NCBI RefSeq assembly: GCF_002980575.1
Contig: NZ_PVBS01000001.1
Coordinates: forward strand, 186,001 to 250,000
Source of the DNA: Sphingobacterium gobiense
GTDB taxonomy: Bacteria; Bacteroidota; Bacteroidia; Sphingobacteriales; Sphingobacteriaceae
DNA: 64,000 nucleotides
Direction of reading: 5' to 3'
Of the stretch, positions 61,770 to 64,000 are shown piece after piece; position 1 is the stretch's first letter, and each line of letters opens with the position of its first letter. A program made the translations under genes and the position numbers. The notes beneath the pieces were generated by a model. It did not search any database, was not told the origin of the DNA, and saw nothing but the letters and a program-made list of their open reading frames with translations.

Positions 61770-62264
61770 TCAAGGGGCACTTACTATTTTACGGACGATG
61801 TCCCAAGCACCCAGTAGTCGTTCTTGATTAAAACTTGCATTTGCGGGACTTGTGCTTGGAAGTGTGATATATTGGATGTTCGTAATGCGATTAAAATAAC
61901 TGTCAAATAGTTTTTGTGCTTTTTGTCCGTTAAAGCAAACCGTTCTGATATGTGGATTGTCTTGAAGCAATTGGTCTATTTTGTTGGGCCTTTCCTGCAA
62001 GATGTCAGTGTCCATACTTCCTTTTCGAATAGCTGCTTCGCAGACGTCCCATAAAGCGATATGATACTGATGTAACAGGGCTACTCGATTAGCATAGTCC
62101 ATAGGAATAGGAGCAGATAAGAGTAAGGCCAATGTTTTCCAAAAGCGATTCTGAGGATGCGCATAATATTGATTCTCCTGCAACGATCTATCTCCAGGTA
62201 GGGAACCTAATATCAGAAGCTTGCTTTTTTCGGGAATAATGGGTGCAAATGATTTCTTGAACAT
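61770..62264 (-). CDS. Hypoxanthine-DNA glycosylase (DNA-deoxyinosine glycosylase)
   Basis: A 164-residue member of the uracil-DNA-glycosylase superfamily, family 6. It has the motif LLILGSLPGDRSLQENQYYA then HPQNRFW (substrate pocket) and LPSTSPANASF near the C-terminus. It removes hypoxanthine, the product of adenine deamination, from DNA. Length is typical. It is a single gene; the GC-rich element lies upstream. Confidence 0.88.
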   Translation of the reverse strand: MFKKSFAPIIPEKSKLLILGSLPGDRSLQENQYYAHPQNRFWKTLALLLSAPIPMDYANRVALLHQYHIALWDVCEAAIRKGSMDTDILQERPNKIDQLLQDNPHIRTVCFNGQKAQKLFDSYFNRITNIQYITLPSTSPANASFNQERLLGAWDIVRKIVSAP

Positions 62265-62373
62265 ACCTCTAAATTTAAAGAAAATCTTTGATATAAAAAT
62301 CGAAGGTTTTTCATTTCACAATATATTTCTTTTTTCAGCGCACCACCCCGGCTGCCCTTTGCCAGGGCATGGC

Positions 62374-62778
62374 CCTCCTTTTTGAGAGCAAAAAGGAGGC
62401 AAAAACTCTTCGTCTCCTTCAGGTGGCCTGTCGCACAAGCCCATCCCACACAGGGAAAATGCTTGTCAAGGCTACAATCACGATCGAAACTCTTTGGGAT
62501 GGGTTTCGATCATGATTGTCATGCCTTGCCCCTCGCTCAAACCCCAAGCATTGTCCCTGTCTGCCCGCCACTGGGAAGGAGACCTTGATGCCGCTCCGCA
62601 CGCTAGCAATAATCGACCGGAATCCAAACCGCTGGCACGATTGTACCAACCCATCCTTAACCCTTAATGTCGCCTCCAAAGCTTTGGCAACTGTAAGAAT
62701 ACCCTTTTTAGCACTATCCCAAATGCCAAAGGTTTTCAGCGACGAGCTTTTTGCTTCTTTTTCGCGGGGAAAAAGAAG
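62374..62778. repeat. Hairpin-bounded GC-rich element, long copy (REP-doublet/MITE-like)
   Basis: Left end: hairpin CCTCCTTTTT (62374-62383) with AAAAAGGAGG (62390-62399), then inward CAAAAACTCTTCGTC. Right end: hairpin CTTCTTTTTC (62754-62763) with GAAAAAGAAG (62769-62778), and, read inward on the minus strand, CAAAAAGCTCGTCGCTG. The two ends are thus similar and inverted. Near the middle is a large imperfect hairpin: ACAATCACGATCGAAAC (62474-62490) with GTTTCGATCATGATTGT (62503-62519), one mismatch, extended by AAGGC/GCCTT. Base composition is clearly richer in G+C than the flanks. No transposase is seen. The short element at 15154-15297 shares the layout. Confidence 0.55.
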
Positions 62779-62816
62779 ATGAAAAAATTTGATTAATGAA
62801 AACCTTCCTTTTTTAT

Positions 62817-62824
62817 TAGCTTTG
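62817..62824 (+). promoter_or_regulatory. -7 box for ubiX
   Basis: TAGCTTTG fits TAnnTTTG and ends 11 bases before the ubiX ATG. Confidence 0.55.
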
Positions 62825-62835
62825 TCTAGAACGTT

Positions 62836-63408
62836 ATGAAAGAGAAAAAGAAGATAATTGTTGCTATTACCGGTGCTAGTGGTTCAATATACGCAAAGGT
62901 GTTGTTGGATAAATTAAGAATGCTTAGTGATCAAGTGGCAGAAGTGGGCGTGGTGATGTCTGACAATGCAAAAGATGTATGGAAGTATGAACTAGGGTCA
63001 GATGATTATCAACACTACCCCTTTACATTTTATAACAAAAACGACTTTATGGCGCCGTTTGCATCCGGTTCTGCACGCTTCGAGACCATGATCGTTTGTC
63101 CTTGTTCTATGGGCACATTGGGACGTATTGCGCAAGGAATATCTTCCGATTTAACCACCCGGGCTGCGGATGTGGTACTAAAAGAACGTAGAAAGTTAGT
63201 GTTGGTTACGCGTGAGACACCGCTGAGTGCTATCCACACACAAAACATGCATGTGGTAACGCAGGCTGGAGGGATCATATGTCCGGCAAGTCCCTCATTT
63301 TATAGCCTTCCCAGGACATTCGAAGAACTAGCTGCTACGGTGATAGACAGGGTACTCTCTCTCTGTGATATTCATATCGCTAGTTACACTTGGGGCACTC
63401 CACAATAA
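62836..63408 (+). CDS. ubiX: Flavin prenyltransferase UbiX
   Basis: A 190-residue flavoprotein: KIIVAITGASGSIYAKVLLD at the N-terminus (FMN site), MIVCPCSMGTLGRIAQGISS (the CPCSM-type core), TRAADVVLKERRKLVLVTRE and the C-terminal PASPSFYSLP. It makes prenylated FMN, the cofactor of UbiD-type decarboxylases. No ubiD is in the window. Bacteroidota usually make menaquinone, so the cofactor may serve a UbiD-like enzyme elsewhere. Confidence 0.93.
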   Translation: MKEKKKIIVAITGASGSIYAKVLLDKLRMLSDQVAEVGVVMSDNAKDVWKYELGSDDYQHYPFTFYNKNDFMAPFASGSARFETMIVCPCSMGTLGRIAQGISSDLTTRAADVVLKERRKLVLVTRETPLSAIHTQNMHVVTQAGGIICPASPSFYSLPRTFEELAATVIDRVLSLCDIHIASYTWGTPQ

Positions 63409-63447
63409 AAAGCCATATTTTCAATATCGGTGTTTCGATATATTTTG

Positions 63448-63455
63448 TACATTTG
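63448..63455 (+). promoter_or_regulatory. -7 box before the small ORF / dihydroorotase gene
   Basis: TACATTTG fits TAnnTTTG; the next ATG (63463) is eight bases on and the dihydroorotase-like ATG is at 63605. Confidence 0.5.
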
Positions 63456-63462
63456 TTTTTCA

Positions 63463-63612
63463 ATGAAACAACGTATAAAATTGGATAATCGTATTCCATT
63501 TTCATTGGTTTATCTCAGGCAAAGCAGCATTGGTTTGTTCTTTTATACGTTTTATTTACCTACCATTTTAACACTTTTCTCATTACTTTGTTTAAATATT
63601 ATTCATGGATAA
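63463..63612 (+). CDS. Possible small membrane protein (49 residues)
   Basis: A short frame: basic N-terminus (MKQRIKLDNRIPFSLVYLRQ) and one hydrophobic helix (IGLFFYTFYLPTILTLFSLL). It sits eight bases after a good -7 box and its end overlaps the dihydroorotase-like start by eight bases, an arrangement that suggests translational coupling. Against it: no family recognised and short length. The alternative is a 145-base untranslated leader. Confidence 0.4.
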   Translation: MKQRIKLDNRIPFSLVYLRQSSIGLFFYTFYLPTILTLFSLLCLNIIHG

Positions 63613-64000
63613 TATATTGATTTCTTCCGCTCAGCTTATAGTGCCCGGTCATCCGCAGAACGGTAATATCGTTGATATACTTATTGAAGCAGGAAATATT
63701 AGTCTTATAGCACCGCGCATAAAGCCGACGAATAAACAAATACATGTTATAGATGGAAAAGGCAGGATTGTTTCGGCCGGTTTTTTTGATTTGCATGCTA
63801 ATTTTGGCGAACCGGGTCTGGAAACCAAAGAAGACATCATAACCGGTACCGCGGCTGCTGCAGCAGGAGGATATACTGGAGTCGCTGTTTATCCCAACAC
63901 GAACCCGCCTATCCACAGTCGTTCAGAAGTAGCGTTGGTCGTTAATTCTGCTAAAGGAAATATAGTTGATGTATACCCCGTTGGTACTATAAGCAAAAGA
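63605..64000 (+). CDS. Dihydroorotase-like protein, N-terminal part (3' end beyond window)
   Basis: 132 codons of an amidohydrolase of the dihydroorotase type are present: NILISSAQLIVPGHPQNGNI, GKGRIVSAGFFDLHANFGEP, then GLETKED, AAAAAGGYTGVAVYPNTNPP. In catalytic dihydroorotases the metal site is D-x-H-x-H (DLHVHLREPG); here it is DLHANFGEPG, so the second His is Asn and the Arg after it is Gly. This matches the non-catalytic dihydroorotase-like group (PyrC'/PyrX) that can partner aspartate transcarbamoylase. Bacteroidota often carry it beside a true PyrC elsewhere. The gene runs off the window. Confidence 0.85.
   Translation, partial: MDNILISSAQLIVPGHPQNGNIVDILIEAGNISLIAPRIKPTNKQIHVIDGKGRIVSAGFFDLHANFGEPGLETKEDIITGTAAAAAGGYTGVAVYPNTNPPIHSRSEVALVVNSAKGNIVDVYPVGTISKR

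Larger units (their letters stand above)
62265..62835. other. 571-base intergenic region dominated by a GC-rich non-coding element
   Basis: No supportable gene is present. AT-rich stretches at both ends (62265-62335 and 62779-62835) enclose the element described next. Short open frames on both strands inside it lack homology, starts and composition of real genes. The ubiX promoter box lies at the right end. Confidence 0.6.

Noticed and set aside
62382..62782. Open frames on both strands inside the GC-rich element
   Set aside because: They have no recognisable motif, contain the hairpin arms, and arise from high G+C content; more likely non-coding.
1..64000. CRISPR arrays, prophage, integrase or intact IS elements
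   Set aside because: No regularly spaced direct repeats, no transposase or integrase coding sequence, and no phage genes were seen.

Overview
The window looks like chromosome of a Bacteroidota bacterium, most likely family Sphingobacteriaceae (Sphingobacterium/Olivibacter/Pedobacter-like; family level is inference). Support comes from two divergent SusC/SusD pairs, a type III glutamine synthetase, an S46 dipeptidyl-peptidase, DUF3078 and DUF6807 proteins, the order zapA - 6S RNA - rny, and many promoters with the Bacteroidota -7 box TAnnTTTG. Shine-Dalgarno sequences are mostly absent. Most genes are housekeeping or typical chromosomal accessory genes. I see no prophage, CRISPR array, rRNA operon or intact insertion sequence.

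Layout. 1-3.2 kb: end of an ABC-2 permease, a DPP11-type peptidase, and a decayed sulfatase gene. 3.2-6.6 kb: oxyR followed by a ClC channel, then riboflavin synthase convergent to it. 6.7-9.8 kb: an orphan promoter-terminator unit (possible sRNA), DUF3078 protein, rlmH, a tiny membrane protein, a Nudix hydrolase and an unknown conserved protein. 9.9-15.1 kb: AraC-family remnant, then pheT, a coiled-coil gene, zapA, 6S RNA and rny. 15.3-22.9 kb: a two-component system followed by a CzcCBA/CusCBA-like heavy-metal efflux system. 22.9-28.3 kb: an Mpo1-like membrane protein, pruA, an AraC regulator, a flavin reductase and a DUF6807 protein. 28.3-37.4 kb: glnN, an S9 peptidase, a SIMPL protein, rnhA and lon. 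37.7-48.4 kb: a TPR protein and the two divergent SusCD pairs. 48.4-53.2 kb: an XRE regulator divergent from a structured orphan transcript, HU, SRPBCC and VOC proteins, an arginase-family enzyme, a Ppx/GppA phosphatase and tRNA-Leu(GAG). 53.2-59 kb: Tat-type alkaline phosphatase, a double universal stress protein, a PiT-like membrane protein and a two-gene Fe-S electron-transfer unit. 59-64 kb: purM-rimB-rimK, a hypoxanthine-DNA glycosylase, a GC-rich non-coding element, ubiX, a small membrane ORF and the start of a dihydroorotase-like gene.

Several neighbours make functional sense together. The response regulator and kinase probably control the adjacent efflux genes. The AraC regulator beside pruA is a candidate regulator of proline/P5C use. 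Alkaline phosphatase, Ppx and the PiT-like protein lie within 5 kb and may serve phosphate metabolism. RimB and RimK form a known ribosomal-protein modification pair.

The parts least explained by known families are non-coding: (i) a strong-promoter, strong-terminator transcript at about 48.96-49.24 kb with two mutually exclusive long pairings; (ii) a roughly 80-nt promoter-terminator unit at 6.7 kb; and (iii) two intergenic elements (15.15-15.30 and 62.37-62.78 kb) sharing one architecture, with hairpins at both ends facing inward A-rich/CGTC motifs, like a REP-doublet or MITE-type family. All calls come from reading the sequence; no database search was run.
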